Assembly (NCBI RefSeq): GCF_000209655.1
Contig: NC_015458.1
Location: 2,480,001-2,544,000, forward strand
DNA: 64,000 bases
DNA from: Pusillimonas sp. T7-7
GTDB lineage: Bacteria; Pseudomonadota; Gammaproteobacteria; Burkholderiales; Burkholderiaceae_B
Direction of reading: 5' to 3'
Shown piece after piece: positions 17,883 to 27,500 of the stretch. Within the stretch, counting starts at the first letter, position 1. Each line of letters starts with the position of its first letter. The position numbers were made by a program, and so were the translations under genes. The notes below the pieces were generated by a model. That model searched no databases. It was not told the DNA's origin and saw only the letters and a program-made list of their open reading frames with translations.

Positions 17883-19570
17883 TTCAAGGTTTCTCCGTTT
17901 ACGGTGTCTATCAGCGTCAGCACGCTGAAGGTATTCAGGGCCGCCGTGCCGGCCAGCAGTTCATCCAGCACGGTGCCAAACAGGAACATACTGCCCACGC
18001 CGGGGAAGTGATCGCCCTGGCACTCGATCGTGACCTCGCTGCCTTGCACCGGCATGCCACGCACCATACGGCGTGCTGGCTCCACACGAATTTTTTCTAT
18101 CGACAAGATCATGCGCTGGCCGGCCGCATGGCGCTGCACACTGGCCTGCCGCGACGGCAGGTACAACGACAGCAAATCCTGCAACTGGTTATCGGTGGCC
18201 AGCGATAGATGGTTGGCATTCAAGTGCGACAGCACGCGCCAAAGCAATGCACTATCGAACGTCGGCGGGCTGTAGGGCGTTACGCCCAGAATATTTCGAA
18301 AGGCAATACGCGCCGGCGATTTATCAGTGGGCGCATTGATATCACCCAGGCGTAGGCTTTCGGGCAAATGGCCATGTGTGCAGGTCAGGCGTGCCGAAAG
18401 CGTGAGTAATTGAGGTTCATCTTGCGGCACATAGGGCAGGCTAAGATAGTGGTCATAGCCACGGCCCAGGGCCGAAGGCCGTATGCGCAGGTTATAGCTG
18501 GTGCTATCGTCGCCCCGGAAAGCAGAAAACGAGTGATATTCCCGCTCCTGCCCGTCGGGCGAGCGCGCAAGAACCTGTCTTACTGCATAAATCTGTTCAA
18601 CTTGGTGGCTGCTGCGTGCAACCGGTTGAATTTTGTAGTCCGGCTGACGGTGATCGACGCGTATCGGATGCGCATCGGCATTCACCAGATTGGCGGCCGG
18701 CGTGGCGTTCATCACAAAACTGTCGCGCCCCATTGCCGGCGCCCAGTCTGGAACGTGATCAAACATAAACTGCACCGAAAATTCACGAGCCGCGGCACGG
18801 CCTGACCAGCGCGAGAAACCCGTCAAATCGACGAACAGCAGCTTTTCGGGCAAAGCAAAGTACTCATGCAAAATACGCCATGCCGGATGCGCATTGCCCG
18901 GCCAGGGCAGCAAGCCCAGGTCAGGGCTTAGCCCTGCTGGCTTTATACATGACGGCGGCAAACTGGCAATGGGGCCGTCGTCGGAATAAATACGCACTTC
19001 ACGCACATGACGCATAAGCAGCAAATAAAGCCGGGTTGCATCGGTATGGGCGCCGCCCAGAAAAAAACGCAGGCTGTCATTCTTCCAGCTGCCCGCCTTG
19101 ATGCCGGTATAACGCATACGCAGGCGCAGCGTACGCGCTTGCGCACCTCCGCCCTCCCACAATGGGGTAATCAGTTCGACCGGCTCTATCGTCACAGGGA
19201 AAGATGAGCGGAACACCAGCCGCTGACCATCAACAGGCGTGCTTGAAAACTCTGTATCGGCGTCAACCGTAACGGCCTCCTCCAGCTGCATCCGGGGCTC
19301 ATACTGCATGATGGTCATGCATGGCAATGGGCGCAGGAAATTGGGGAACAGCAGCTGAGCCAGGTTCTGAATGAACTCGGGGAAATCGTCCTCCAGCCGG
19401 TGTCGGATCAGCCCTGTCAGGAAGGCGACGCCCTCCAGCAAGCGTTCCACATCCGGGTCGCTGGCCCGATCGGCGCCCAACAAGGGCGCCAGCGCAGGAT
19501 TGCTCTGGGCAAATTCCGAACCCAGTTTGCGCAGATTGGCCAGCTCTTGTTCGTAGTACCGGTTCAGCAT
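17846..19570 (-). CDS. tssF: T6SS baseplate protein TssF
   Basis: TssF forms the baseplate wedge with TssG and TssE. The 574-residue protein starts with the family signature RYYEQELANLRKLGSEFA and continues with DPDVERLLEGVAFLTGLI, then DDFPEFIQNLAQLLFPNFLRP near residues 62-82. It keeps the usual length and ends in the tssG overlap. It begins 4 bp after tssE. No degeneration was seen. Confidence 0.96.
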   Translation of the reverse strand: MLNRYYEQELANLRKLGSEFAQSNPALAPLLGADRASDPDVERLLEGVAFLTGLIRHRLEDDFPEFIQNLAQLLFPNFLRPLPCMTIMQYEPRMQLEEAVTVDADTEFSSTPVDGQRLVFRSSFPVTIEPVELITPLWEGGGAQARTLRLRMRYTGIKAGSWKNDSLRFFLGGAHTDATRLYLLLMRHVREVRIYSDDGPIASLPPSCIKPAGLSPDLGLLPWPGNAHPAWRILHEYFALPEKLLFVDLTGFSRWSGRAAAREFSVQFMFDHVPDWAPAMGRDSFVMNATPAANLVNADAHPIRVDHRQPDYKIQPVARSSHQVEQIYAVRQVLARSPDGQEREYHSFSAFRGDDSTSYNLRIRPSALGRGYDHYLSLPYVPQDEPQLLTLSARLTCTHGHLPESLRLGDINAPTDKSPARIAFRNILGVTPYSPPTFDSALLWRVLSHLNANHLSLATDNQLQDLLSLYLPSRQASVQRHAAGQRMILSIEKIRVEPARRMVRGMPVQGSEVTIECQGDHFPGVGSMFLFGTVLDELLAGTAALNTFSVLTLIDTVNGETLKWPAKIGRYRLL

Positions 19571-19574
19571 CTAT

Positions 19575-19997
19575 TCATTGCCTCCTAAGAGATACCCTGC
19601 CATTGGCCGCCACCTGCGACGTCAGCCGTACCGGTATTTCCCGGTCGTCGACATTGACAGTGCCCGCAATCGAAAAAGCCAGAGACAAGACTTCATCGCG
19701 ATTGGCGGCAAAGGTGACCTGAGCTTGGCGCAGCCGTGGCTCGTAGCGCTGAATCATGCGGCTCATGTCCTGAACGATTTGATCTGTCGTACCGGTGCTG
19801 AACGAGCCCGCCAGATTGGTGAAGTCGGGTACGCCAAACTCGGGATCCACAGGCACGCTCCCCTGCCGCGTGTTCAATATGCGGCGCAAGTGCTCCAGGA
19901 TGGAATTGACGAGGACTTCGCTGCGGGAATGCTGCCGCACCCAGCCCTCCTCGGCGCCCAGATTGGAGATATGTTCCAGAAGTCGACATTCGCTCAT
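19575..19997 (-). CDS. tssE: T6SS baseplate protein TssE (gp25-like)
   Basis: TssE is the gp25/lysozyme-like wedge component. The 140-residue product contains the gp25 pattern LNTRQGSVPVDPEFGVPDFT (residues 42-61) and the C-terminal EPRLRQAQV segment. It starts 44 bp after the hcp stop; that gap holds a GC-rich hairpin that could reduce read-through from hcp. It is followed 4 bp later by tssF. The ribosome-binding site is weak, which fits a low-copy baseplate part. Confidence 0.95.
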   Translation of the reverse strand: MSECRLLEHISNLGAEEGWVRQHSRSEVLVNSILEHLRRILNTRQGSVPVDPEFGVPDFTNLAGSFSTGTTDQIVQDMSRMIQRYEPRLRQAQVTFAANRDEVLSLAFSIAGTVNVDDREIPVRLTSQVAANGRVSLRRQ

Positions 19998-20007
19998 GAG
20001 AATAGAA

Positions 20008-20023
20008 GCGCGGCAAGCCGCGC
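20008..20023 (-). terminator. GC-rich hairpin between hcp and tssE, possible leaky terminator
   Basis: The arms GCGCGG and CCGCGC flank a four-base loop. Read on the minus strand, the hairpin lies just after the hcp stop and is followed by a broken pyrimidine tract (TTCTATTCT). A leaky terminator here would give more hcp than baseplate transcript. There is no strong U-run, so full termination is unlikely. Confidence 0.45.
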
Positions 20024-20041
20024 CCCTTTTTCCTTGTCAAC

Positions 20042-20527
20042 TTATTTGGGGGCCAGCCATGAGTCCTCGGCCTCAATGCCGTCGGGCTCCCATGTCCAGA
20101 CGATTTTCTCGTAAGTCAGGCCTACGTCTTCCATATGCCCCATCTGACGGTTGTCCGGATGCAGACAATTGGGTACCCACAGGCGCGTACCGACGATCAC
20201 GGCCTTTTCCAGGTGAATGGTGTAGTACTTTTCTTCGGTGCCCTTGGGGCTGATGCGGTAGAACTCCAGATCGACCGTCTTCATCTGCTCACCTGAGCAC
20301 AAGGCCTGGTACAGCTTGGGTGACGACTTATCAATCTCTTTGGTCAGAGTAATACCCAAGTGTTGGCGCTTGCCCGAGGGCAGACCGCTCTGCGGATTCT
20401 TGGGCAGTTCGATATGGTGCTCCACGGCTTGCACGAGGACTTTTCCTTCGTGGCCGGATACTTCGCAGGAGCCTTCTATTTTCCCTTGATTCTCACCTTC
20501 CAGTGTGAGGTAGCACGGCATTGGCAT
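20042..20527 (-). CDS. hcp: T6SS tube protein Hcp (TssD)
   Basis: Hcp hexamers stack into the secreted inner tube. The 161-residue product has the family features: YLTLEGENQGKIEGS near the N-terminus, the HHIELPKNPQSGLPSGKRQH loop, KEIDKSSPKLYQAL, and a C-terminal EKIVWTWEPDGIEAEDSW. There is no toxin extension. A good AAGGAA ribosome-binding site precedes the ATG. It is the only gene in the operon with sizeable gaps on both sides (100 bp from tssC, 44 bp to tssE), both containing potential hairpins, consistent with separate control of its dose. Confidence 0.97.
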   Translation of the reverse strand: MPMPCYLTLEGENQGKIEGSCEVSGHEGKVLVQAVEHHIELPKNPQSGLPSGKRQHLGITLTKEIDKSSPKLYQALCSGEQMKTVDLEFYRISPKGTEEKYYTIHLEKAVIVGTRLWVPNCLHPDNRQMGHMEDVGLTYEKIVWTWEPDGIEAEDSWLAPK

Positions 20528-20577
20528 GATAAACTTTCCTTGCAGTTAATGAGTTGAAATGCAGGTACTGCTGAAGT

Positions 20578-20615
20578 CCCGGTGACGTGCTGGTGGCATC
20601 CTGCGCGCCACCGGG
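20578..20615 (-). repeat. Inverted repeats in the tssC-hcp gap
   Basis: Two mutually exclusive hairpins can form: CCCGGTG (20578-20584) with CACCGGG (20609-20615), and GGTGGC (20592-20597) with GCCACC (20607-20612). They lie upstream of hcp on the minus strand, without a following T-run. An mRNA-processing or stability role is possible; a simple terminator is unlikely. Confidence 0.4.
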
Positions 20616-20627
20616 CATAGTTTGCGG

Positions 20628-22115
20628 TCAGCCTTTATCAAGCTTGCCCACAAGCGAAAGCGTGAAAGACGCACCCATGTATTTAAAGTGCGGGCGCACC
20701 TTCAAACCTACGCGATACCATCCCGGATCGCCTTCCACGTCCGAAACAGTCACTTCTGCCTGTCGCAGCGGTCGTCTGCTGCGCACGCCGGCGGCCGGAT
20801 TATCCATGTCGGCCACATACTGGCGTATCCAGGTATTGAGTTCGGTCTCCAGATCGTTGCGCTCCTTCCATGTACCGATGTTTTCGCGCTGGATGACCTT
20901 GATGTAATGGGCGAGCCGGCTGACCACAAAGATGTACGGCAACTGCGTACCCAGCTTGTAGTTCAGCTCCGCCTGCTTGCCCTCGGGGTTGTTGCCGAAG
21001 AACTTGGGTTTTTGCACCGAATTGGCCGAAAAGAATGCGGCATTGTCCGTGTTCTTGCGCATGGTCAATGAAATAAAGCCCTGCTCGGCCAGTTCGAATT
21101 CGCGACGCTCTGAAATCAGCACCTCGGTCGGAATCTTCACCTGAGCTTCGCCCATGGCCTCGTAGTTGTAAACCGGCAAATCACCCACCGTACCGCCGCC
21201 TTGGGGGCCAATGATGTTGGCGCACCAGCGATACTGCGCAAAGCTTTCGGACAAGCGGCTGGCAAAGGCGAACGCTGCGTTACCCCACAGGAAATCCTTG
21301 TTGCCGCCGCCTACGTCTTCGTTGTAGCGGAATTTCTTGGTGGGTACGGTTTCGTCGCCATAGGGCACACGCAACAGGAAATTCGGCATGGTCAGGCCTA
21401 CGAAGCGTGCGTCTTCCGACTCGCGGAAAGCATTCCACTTCGTGTATTGAGGCCCTTCAAACACGGCCGACAAGTCCTTCAGGTTGGCCAGGTCGGAATA
21501 AGAGTCAAGCCCGAAAAACTGCGGTCCTGCTGCGGCAATAAAAGGAGCGTGCGCCATCGCCGAGACACTGGCGATGGACTGCAGCAACTTGATATCCTGA
21601 CCACCTGGGCCAAAATCATAGTTCCCAATAATGGTTCCTATGGGTTCGCCGCCGAACTGTCCGAACTCCGCCGTATATACCGCCTTATACAGCCCGGAAC
21701 GCGTGATGTCCGGCGCATCTTCAAAATCGGCCAGCAGGTCTTCCTTGGAAACGTTCAGGATCTCAATGCGGTTGTTCTCACGAAAATCGGTGCGGTCGAC
21801 CAGGAATTTCAGCGAACGCCAGGACGATTCCATTTTCTGAAAAGATTCCTCGTGCATGATGGCATCGACTTGCTGGCATAACTTGCGATCCAGACCGGCG
21901 ATCATCTCGTCGATCATGCCTTGACTGACTTTTTCTTTGGCGCGGCTCGGTTCCAGCAGCTCGGCAACAAAGGCTTCCAGCCCTTGCCGGGTCATGGAGT
22001 AAGCATCGTCGTCTGGCCTGATGCGTGTGGATTCGATCAACTGATCTATCAGCGAGCCCTCGGCCTGTACCGCCGGCTGGGTCGAGTCCTGTTGTGCTTG
22101 GGGGTTTTCACTCAT
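20628..22115 (-). CDS. tssC: T6SS sheath large subunit TssC (VipB)
   Basis: TssC and TssB build the contractile sheath. The 495-residue product matches the family: SSWRSLKFLVDRTDF near residues 92-106, IGTIIGNYDFGPGG, SVSAMAHAPFIAAAGPQFFG, NFLLRVPYG, and a C-terminal region with HYIKVIQRENIGTW and the ADMDNP motif. It follows tssB after 5 bp. Length and motifs give no sign of defects. Confidence 0.97.
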   Translation of the reverse strand: MSENPQAQQDSTQPAVQAEGSLIDQLIESTRIRPDDDAYSMTRQGLEAFVAELLEPSRAKEKVSQGMIDEMIAGLDRKLCQQVDAIMHEESFQKMESSWRSLKFLVDRTDFRENNRIEILNVSKEDLLADFEDAPDITRSGLYKAVYTAEFGQFGGEPIGTIIGNYDFGPGGQDIKLLQSIASVSAMAHAPFIAAAGPQFFGLDSYSDLANLKDLSAVFEGPQYTKWNAFRESEDARFVGLTMPNFLLRVPYGDETVPTKKFRYNEDVGGGNKDFLWGNAAFAFASRLSESFAQYRWCANIIGPQGGGTVGDLPVYNYEAMGEAQVKIPTEVLISERREFELAEQGFISLTMRKNTDNAAFFSANSVQKPKFFGNNPEGKQAELNYKLGTQLPYIFVVSRLAHYIKVIQRENIGTWKERNDLETELNTWIRQYVADMDNPAAGVRSRRPLRQAEVTVSDVEGDPGWYRVGLKVRPHFKYMGASFTLSLVGKLDKG

Positions 22116-22120
22116 GTGAG

Positions 22121-22639
22121 TTACTCCTTGTCTTGAGCGTCAGGGGTGGCATCTTGCACGCCCAGTTCACCCAACAGGCGCTCACGTGCGCCCTCATCTT
22201 GAATCAGGGCCTGAAGTTTTTTACGAAACTCGGGCAGATTGCCCAGCGGCCCCTTCAAGGCCTTGAGCGCTTCACGCAGCTCGACCAACTGACGCAGCTC
22301 CGGCACCTGCTCCACAATGGAATCAGGCTCGAAGTCACGGATATTTTCGAACTTGAGCGTGACTGGAATCTGCTCGTCCTCGACAGGCTTATCCGACAAA
22401 CGATTAGGGACGGCCATGGTCAGGCCCAAGCCCTGCCCCTTGAGCACATCATTGAAATTGTCCTTGTCCACCTGTATGGGCTTGCGCTCGTCGACCGGTG
22501 TATCAGACTCTTTCTGCGTAAAGTCGCCAATGACCAGCTGCTTGAGCGGCAACTCCACCTGCTCCTGGGCGTCGCCCGTGGCCGGCTTATAAACAATATT
22601 GACACGCTCTTTCGGGGCTACAGATCCTTCTTTGGGCAT
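22121..22639 (-). CDS. tssB: T6SS sheath small subunit TssB (VipA)
   Basis: The 172-residue product shows the VipA pattern: RVNIVYKPATGDAQEQVELP early, FNDVLKGQGLGLTMAVPNRL in the middle, and the coiled LRQLVELREALKALKGPLG region that interlocks with TssC. The ATG at 22639 is chosen over one further upstream because AAGGAG sits 6 bases before it and it leaves 25 bp after the tssA stop instead of an overlap. Order A-B-C is the standard sheath block. Confidence 0.96.
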   Translation of the reverse strand: MPKEGSVAPKERVNIVYKPATGDAQEQVELPLKQLVIGDFTQKESDTPVDERKPIQVDKDNFNDVLKGQGLGLTMAVPNRLSDKPVEDEQIPVTLKFENIRDFEPDSIVEQVPELRQLVELREALKALKGPLGNLPEFRKKLQALIQDEGARERLLGELGVQDATPDAQDKE

Positions 22640-22664
22640 TTTTTTCTCCTTGAGACTGAATGAA

Positions 22665-24248
22665 TCAGTCAGCGGTTGATTGCGACAGCTGCCACGCAGC
22701 CTGAACATCGACACGGGACAGACGTCCCAGCATGGGCACTACGGGTTCGGCGCCATCAGCACGGCGCCGCAATTCGATACCCGCCGCCAGCTCCAATGCC
22801 TGCCGGGCCAAGTCCGGCTCCCAGGTGGATAGGTGATGGATGTCGAGTTCTTCTATCAGTGGGGCGATCAGCGCCCGCATATCAGTCTTCACGTCAAACC
22901 GGTGTATCAGACGGCACTGGGCCAGGCGCAGTCGAAAGCTTGCCCGACGGCTTTCAGCGCCACGCACCGCTGCCTGCAACTGCGACAGCGCCTCTTCCAG
23001 CTTTCCCGCCACGGCCTGGCTTTCCGCCTCGTGCGCCAAGGCAGCGACAACGTCACGCTCTGAGTTTGTGCCATCCGGGCTGCCTGATGCTTGCAGTGCT
23101 TCGAGCCAGGCCTGGGTGGCCGGGTCTGCAAAAGCCTGGCCGTCGCTGAACGTCAACTCCGAGAGTCCGGGCAAACGGGCCATGAAGTGAGCCGTCTCCA
23201 GGACAAGGGCCTCGGCAGCCCGGCTGGCTTTCAGCTGTGTCAATGCCATATGGCTGGCACGGTTCAAATCCAGCCAATACGGCAGCGAAGCCAGGCGCGC
23301 TTCGGCGTAGCGAATGATGGCTTCTGGCTCGCCCCCCTTAATCACTTGATTGAAGGTATCAAGCAATTGCCCTGGTGGCGGCGGCAGACGCGTACTGCGC
23401 CCCTGCGCTGGCGGCAGTTGCTCGAGTGCGGTCCAGGCACAAATACGATTCAGACGAAACAACATGGGTGCAGTGAGTTGTTCCTGCATCAGCCATGCGA
23501 TCAGTGGATGCAGGCTGCCAAGCCCATGCTCCACAGCGCTCGCGGCATCAGCGCCGCCATTGGGCAACTTGATACTGGCTATCTGCGGCGCCGGCATGGC
23601 GGCACTGGTCGCTGCGGGGACTGCGCTTGCCGATGCGGATTGCGATTGGATTGGTGCAGTCGACTGGTCAGGCTCAGTCGAGTCGGTCGCCTGCTCGACC
23701 GGCAAACGGCGCATGATGGCGCTCAGGCCATAGAATGCCGGAGCCTCTTCATCATGGGCTTGCCAAGCCGCGTCCAGCGCGTCCCAGTCTTCCAGCATCT
23801 GCGCATGCAGTTCAGCAGGCACTGCCGACATCTGCATGATGGCCTGCTCATCCAGCGCCGATGTCAACTGATCCAGTAGCCATTGCATCTGGTTGCGCCG
23901 GCCACGCATACGGGACGCCGGGGGCGACATATCGTCCCAGTAAGTCTCGACCAACTCACGCAATACATGAACACCATCAACCAACCCGGACAAGCCATGT
24001 TGATTAAACAGTGCAGTCGCCAACCAAGTGGCAACGGCCAGGTCCTTGCCCTCGTCTTGCAGCACGGCTGCGCTCAGCCTGGTCACAACAGGCCATTCAA
24101 TGGCCTGTCCGGCATGCAGGTCCGTCAGCCTGTCCAATTGGGACTGCAACTTGTTGAAGTTTTCCCCATCGCGTGGATTCATGCCGGCAGGCTGTGAAGC
24201 ACTGACGGGTACTGAACCCAGATTACGCAAGGAGGTGTTCTCTAACAC
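22665..24248 (-). CDS. tssA: T6SS assembly protein TssA (ImpA N-terminal domain)
   Basis: This is the first gene of the T6SS operon. The 527-residue product has the ImpA-N domain (NFNKLQSQLDRLTDLHAGQAIEWPVV, then ATWLATALFNQHGLSGLVDGVHVLRELVETYWDDMSPPASRMRGRRNQMQWL), a Ser/Ala-rich linker near residues 200-220, and a long helical C-terminus of the VasJ type. TssA coordinates baseplate docking and tube/sheath growth. The start is a GTG at 24248; an ATG at residue 23 is possible but lies in a poorer ribosome-binding context. The 335-bp spacer upstream should carry its promoter. Confidence 0.93.
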   Translation of the reverse strand: MLENTSLRNLGSVPVSASQPAGMNPRDGENFNKLQSQLDRLTDLHAGQAIEWPVVTRLSAAVLQDEGKDLAVATWLATALFNQHGLSGLVDGVHVLRELVETYWDDMSPPASRMRGRRNQMQWLLDQLTSALDEQAIMQMSAVPAELHAQMLEDWDALDAAWQAHDEEAPAFYGLSAIMRRLPVEQATDSTEPDQSTAPIQSQSASASAVPAATSAAMPAPQIASIKLPNGGADAASAVEHGLGSLHPLIAWLMQEQLTAPMLFRLNRICAWTALEQLPPAQGRSTRLPPPPGQLLDTFNQVIKGGEPEAIIRYAEARLASLPYWLDLNRASHMALTQLKASRAAEALVLETAHFMARLPGLSELTFSDGQAFADPATQAWLEALQASGSPDGTNSERDVVAALAHEAESQAVAGKLEEALSQLQAAVRGAESRRASFRLRLAQCRLIHRFDVKTDMRALIAPLIEELDIHHLSTWEPDLARQALELAAGIELRRRADGAEPVVPMLGRLSRVDVQAAWQLSQSTAD

Positions 24249-24306
24249 TGTGTAACGCCTTTTTCATATAAAGGAGTGAAACTTCAACTTGCATCAAACA
24301 GCAGCC

Positions 24307-24426
24307 AAACGTTGAATTTCCACGGTTTTGCAAATACTAGAGAAAAAAACGTTAATAAACTGTTGAACTAAAAATCCTTTTGTTTTGTGCATACTTACTT
24401 TCAATTAACGATTTTTAAACGTTCAA
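24307..24426. repeat. Three AAACGTT boxes in helical phase
   Basis: AAACGTTGAA starts at 24307, AAACGTTAAT at 24347 and AAACGTTCAA at 24417. Starts are 40 and 70 bp apart, close to whole turns of the helix. AACGTT is itself a palindrome. The set may be binding sites for a regulator of the T6SS operon; the protein is unknown. Confidence 0.45.
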
Positions 24427-24448
24427 GGGTTTCCCCTAGCTAGGGTTT
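24426..24448. promoter_or_regulatory. Palindrome CCCTAGCTAGGG overlapped by an AGGGTTT direct repeat
   Basis: A perfect 12-bp palindrome at 24434-24445 is embedded in two AGGGTTT heptamers (24426-24432 and 24442-24448) that begin 16 bp apart. SARP-family activators typically recognise direct heptamer repeats, so this is a candidate autoregulatory or T6SS operator for the neighbouring regulator. That link is inferred. Confidence 0.35.
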
Positions 24449-24583
24449 ACTCTTTCGTAAATTAATGTTTTCATCCAAAAGATTTAGCAAACAAATGCAG
24501 TAATAATCATTGCTTTCGCTCGCAAGAGTCCGTGCTTTAAAAGGGTTCGGTGCTCCGCCCAATGCTGGCCTCTCAGGAACTCC

Positions 24584-27500
24584 ATGCATCCAAGTTTGAC
24601 TCGGCCCATTCAGTTGCGATTACTCGGGGAATTCGATGTCGCCGTTAACGACATCAGCGCTACACGCAAGATCAGTTACACCAAGCCCAGGCTTTTACTA
24701 GCGATCCTGGCTGTATCACAAGGCAAACCCCTTGCTCGCAGCAAGCTGGCCAATATGTTGTGGCCAGCAAGCCAGCAAGACAGTCGTGCCAATTTGCGGC
24801 ACGCGCTGTTCGTATTGCGTCGTCTGTTTGAATCGGTGCCTGATATCTGGCTGCCCAGCCGCCACACGCTGGCCCTCAACCCGGATGCCATCATGGTTGA
24901 CGCCCTGGCGGTAACCGGCGGCTATACAGACCTAAATTACCTGGACCGCCTGGACTACGACCGCGGCAGCTTGCTGGAACACATGGAGCTTCCAGACAGT
25001 TCCACCTTTACGGCCTGGCACAATAATTGGCAAGCACGCATAGAGCGCGACATGGCGGAATGCCGTGAAAGATTGATTGGCCAGCTCATGGACCAAGGAG
25101 AACACGACCTGGCGATCAGGCATGCCAAACGATGGGTGCAGCAGCATCCGGGCGACGAAAGCACACATCGCCATCTGATACGCCTGCTCCGCGACACAGG
25201 TAATGATGAAGCGGCGCTGCTGGCCCTGGAGCATTGCCGACAAATGCTGCGCGAACATCATAATCAGGACGTCTTGTCCGACCAGACGCTCACCTTGTTG
25301 AATCGGACGAGCGTACTGGCGGTCAACGCAACAGACAGCAAGCCCGAGCCCGCCCATGCGCTCGTACCATCGCGCGAGTACCGCCCGCTAGCCGTGCTTG
25401 GTGTTGCCCTGATGCTAGACACGCTGGACGTTGAACAGGACAACCCCTTGCAAGGCCTGCAGACAGCCATCGACCGCATACGATCCAGGGCAGAGGCAGC
25501 CGGCGCTCAGATACAGCCAGGACTTGACGGCAGCCTGTTGATCGTTTTCGGTTTCCCGACATTGGCGGAAAGGCCCGCACACTTGTGCGCAAGCCTGGCC
25601 TGCGCGCTACGCGAATCCGTATTGCCGGATGGCATATGCATAGGCATGGGCATGCACGCAGATGTCGCGATGCTGCACTCGTCCGATCCCGCGCAGATAG
25701 CGCGGCCGCTCAGTCAGCATGCCATGAAGCTCGCCTATCTGGCTGAACCCAACGAGGTCCTGCTGACTGCAAGTACGCGTGATCGCATAGTCGGCCAGTT
25801 TGCCGTGCATTACGAAACGCGTTACGACCATGAGTTGTATGTGCTGGACGCCCAACGCGATATACGCCCTGTGGAACGCATGTTCGGCCGAATGCGTGAA
25901 TTCGATACGCTGGTGCGATTGTGGGCCAGATTGCCCAAAGCGCAGATACCTACCAGCATGGTTGTGCGCGGCGACCCAGGCGTGGGCAAGTCTTTGCTCA
26001 TCAGCGTAATGGCCGAATATGTTCGACGTACCGGCGGCGACGTACGCATGCTGTACAGCGAAGAAGGCTATGAGTCCAAACCGTTTCATCCTGTGCGCAG
26101 CCATTTTGCAGCAGGGCCATCATCGTCTGCCGGCATCGAGAGCACTCAGAATACACGCGCCGGCATGATGGAGGCATTGATCTCGGCCTTGCTGCAACGA
26201 TCCAGCCCCGACGCAAGCCTGTTGATTATTTGGGAAGACCTGCATTGGGCCGACCCATCGAGTATCGCTCTGGTCAGTGCATTGCTGAAGCGCAAGCAGT
26301 CTGCGCCTACTCTTATCCTGATGTCGGCCCGCAATGAATTCGAAACCAATGAAAGCTGGAATGAACTGCAGCTGATGCCTTTGGATCGCCGGGCAATGGC
26401 CGAACTGGTCATACACCGTGCCCGCAGCCAGCGCCTGACGCTGTCACAACGCGATCAAATCGTAGAGCAGGCCAGCGGCATTCCCTTGTTTGCAGAAGAG
26501 ATCGTACGTCAGGTTGCACTTGGGGCCGAGATTGGCGCCACCCCAATCATTCTTGATTTGATCTCGGCACGGATTTCAGCGCTGGATCCTGCGGCAAGAC
26601 AGCTTGTGCAGTTCGCCGCGGTAGCGGGCAATATAGACGACAGCCTGCTGGCTTACGCCGCTCAAAAGCTGAATATCACCTCCAGGCAAATACAGGCCCT
26701 CATGACGCAACTGCGTCAGCACGGCCTGGTCGCAGAGGGTATGCCTGCGCGCTTCTGCCACGACCTGACCCGAGTCGCGGTCTACCAGACCATGGACCCG
26801 GTACAACGCAAGCAACAGCATGCGAACGTAGCGCAGTTTCTGATCCACCGCGACGTCCAACAAGCGCAAGCCCAGGCGGTATGCATTGCACAGCATCTGG
26901 ATGCCTCCAAGCATCCAGATGCCTGCCATTGGTGGTGTGTAGCAGGGCGCGATGCCTTGACACAATCAGCCACCAGCGAGGCACAAACAATGGCTGACCG
27001 GGCACTGCACGCGCTGGAACGAATATCCGATGAACGGAAGCGCCGAAAAGCAGAGTTCGAATGCCAGTTGCTGCGCGGCTCGATACTGACTCTGCTTAAG
27101 GGCGGCGGCGCGGCTGAAACCTCCCGGGCATACGAACGCGTGGTCGAGCTGCACCGGCAAGATGACGACCCCGACATGCAGTTCCAAATGCAATGGGGTG
27201 AATGGGTGGTTGCCTTCAATACCCAGATCCACGCCGTTGCCCTGCGCCTGGCCGAGAATCTGCTACAGCATGCGGAGCAACGCGACTCAGATATCGTTCT
27301 AGGTTCTGCACAATATGCCATAGGCCAGACACGCTTGTTCATGGGCGATGCAGCACGCGCCGAGCGTTGGCTGCGCGCCGCTTTGCACACGCTGGGCAGG
27401 CGTGCGGTAGCCGGCCATCACATGACTGCCTGGGGCACAGAAACAGCGCATTCAGCGCGTGGCATGCTGGCGTGGGTGCTGGCGCTGCAAGGGCGCGATG

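Larger units (their letters stand above)
24249..24583. promoter_or_regulatory. Divergent AT-rich spacer between tssA and the SARP-type regulator
   Basis: This 335-bp stretch holds no gene and is much richer in A+T than its flanks. It must contain the start sites for the T6SS operon (leftward) and the regulator (rightward). Seen here are three AAACGTT boxes, a 12-bp palindrome and a direct repeat of AGGGTTT. No convincing -24/-12 sigma-54 promoter was found, and several weak -10-like hexamers make a precise promoter call unsafe. Confidence 0.6.

Noticed and set aside
24290..24330. Possible sigma-54 promoter for tssA on the minus strand (TGGCTGC...GATGCA)
   Set aside because: The GG-to-GC spacing is 12 rather than 10 bases and the sequence otherwise fits the consensus poorly.
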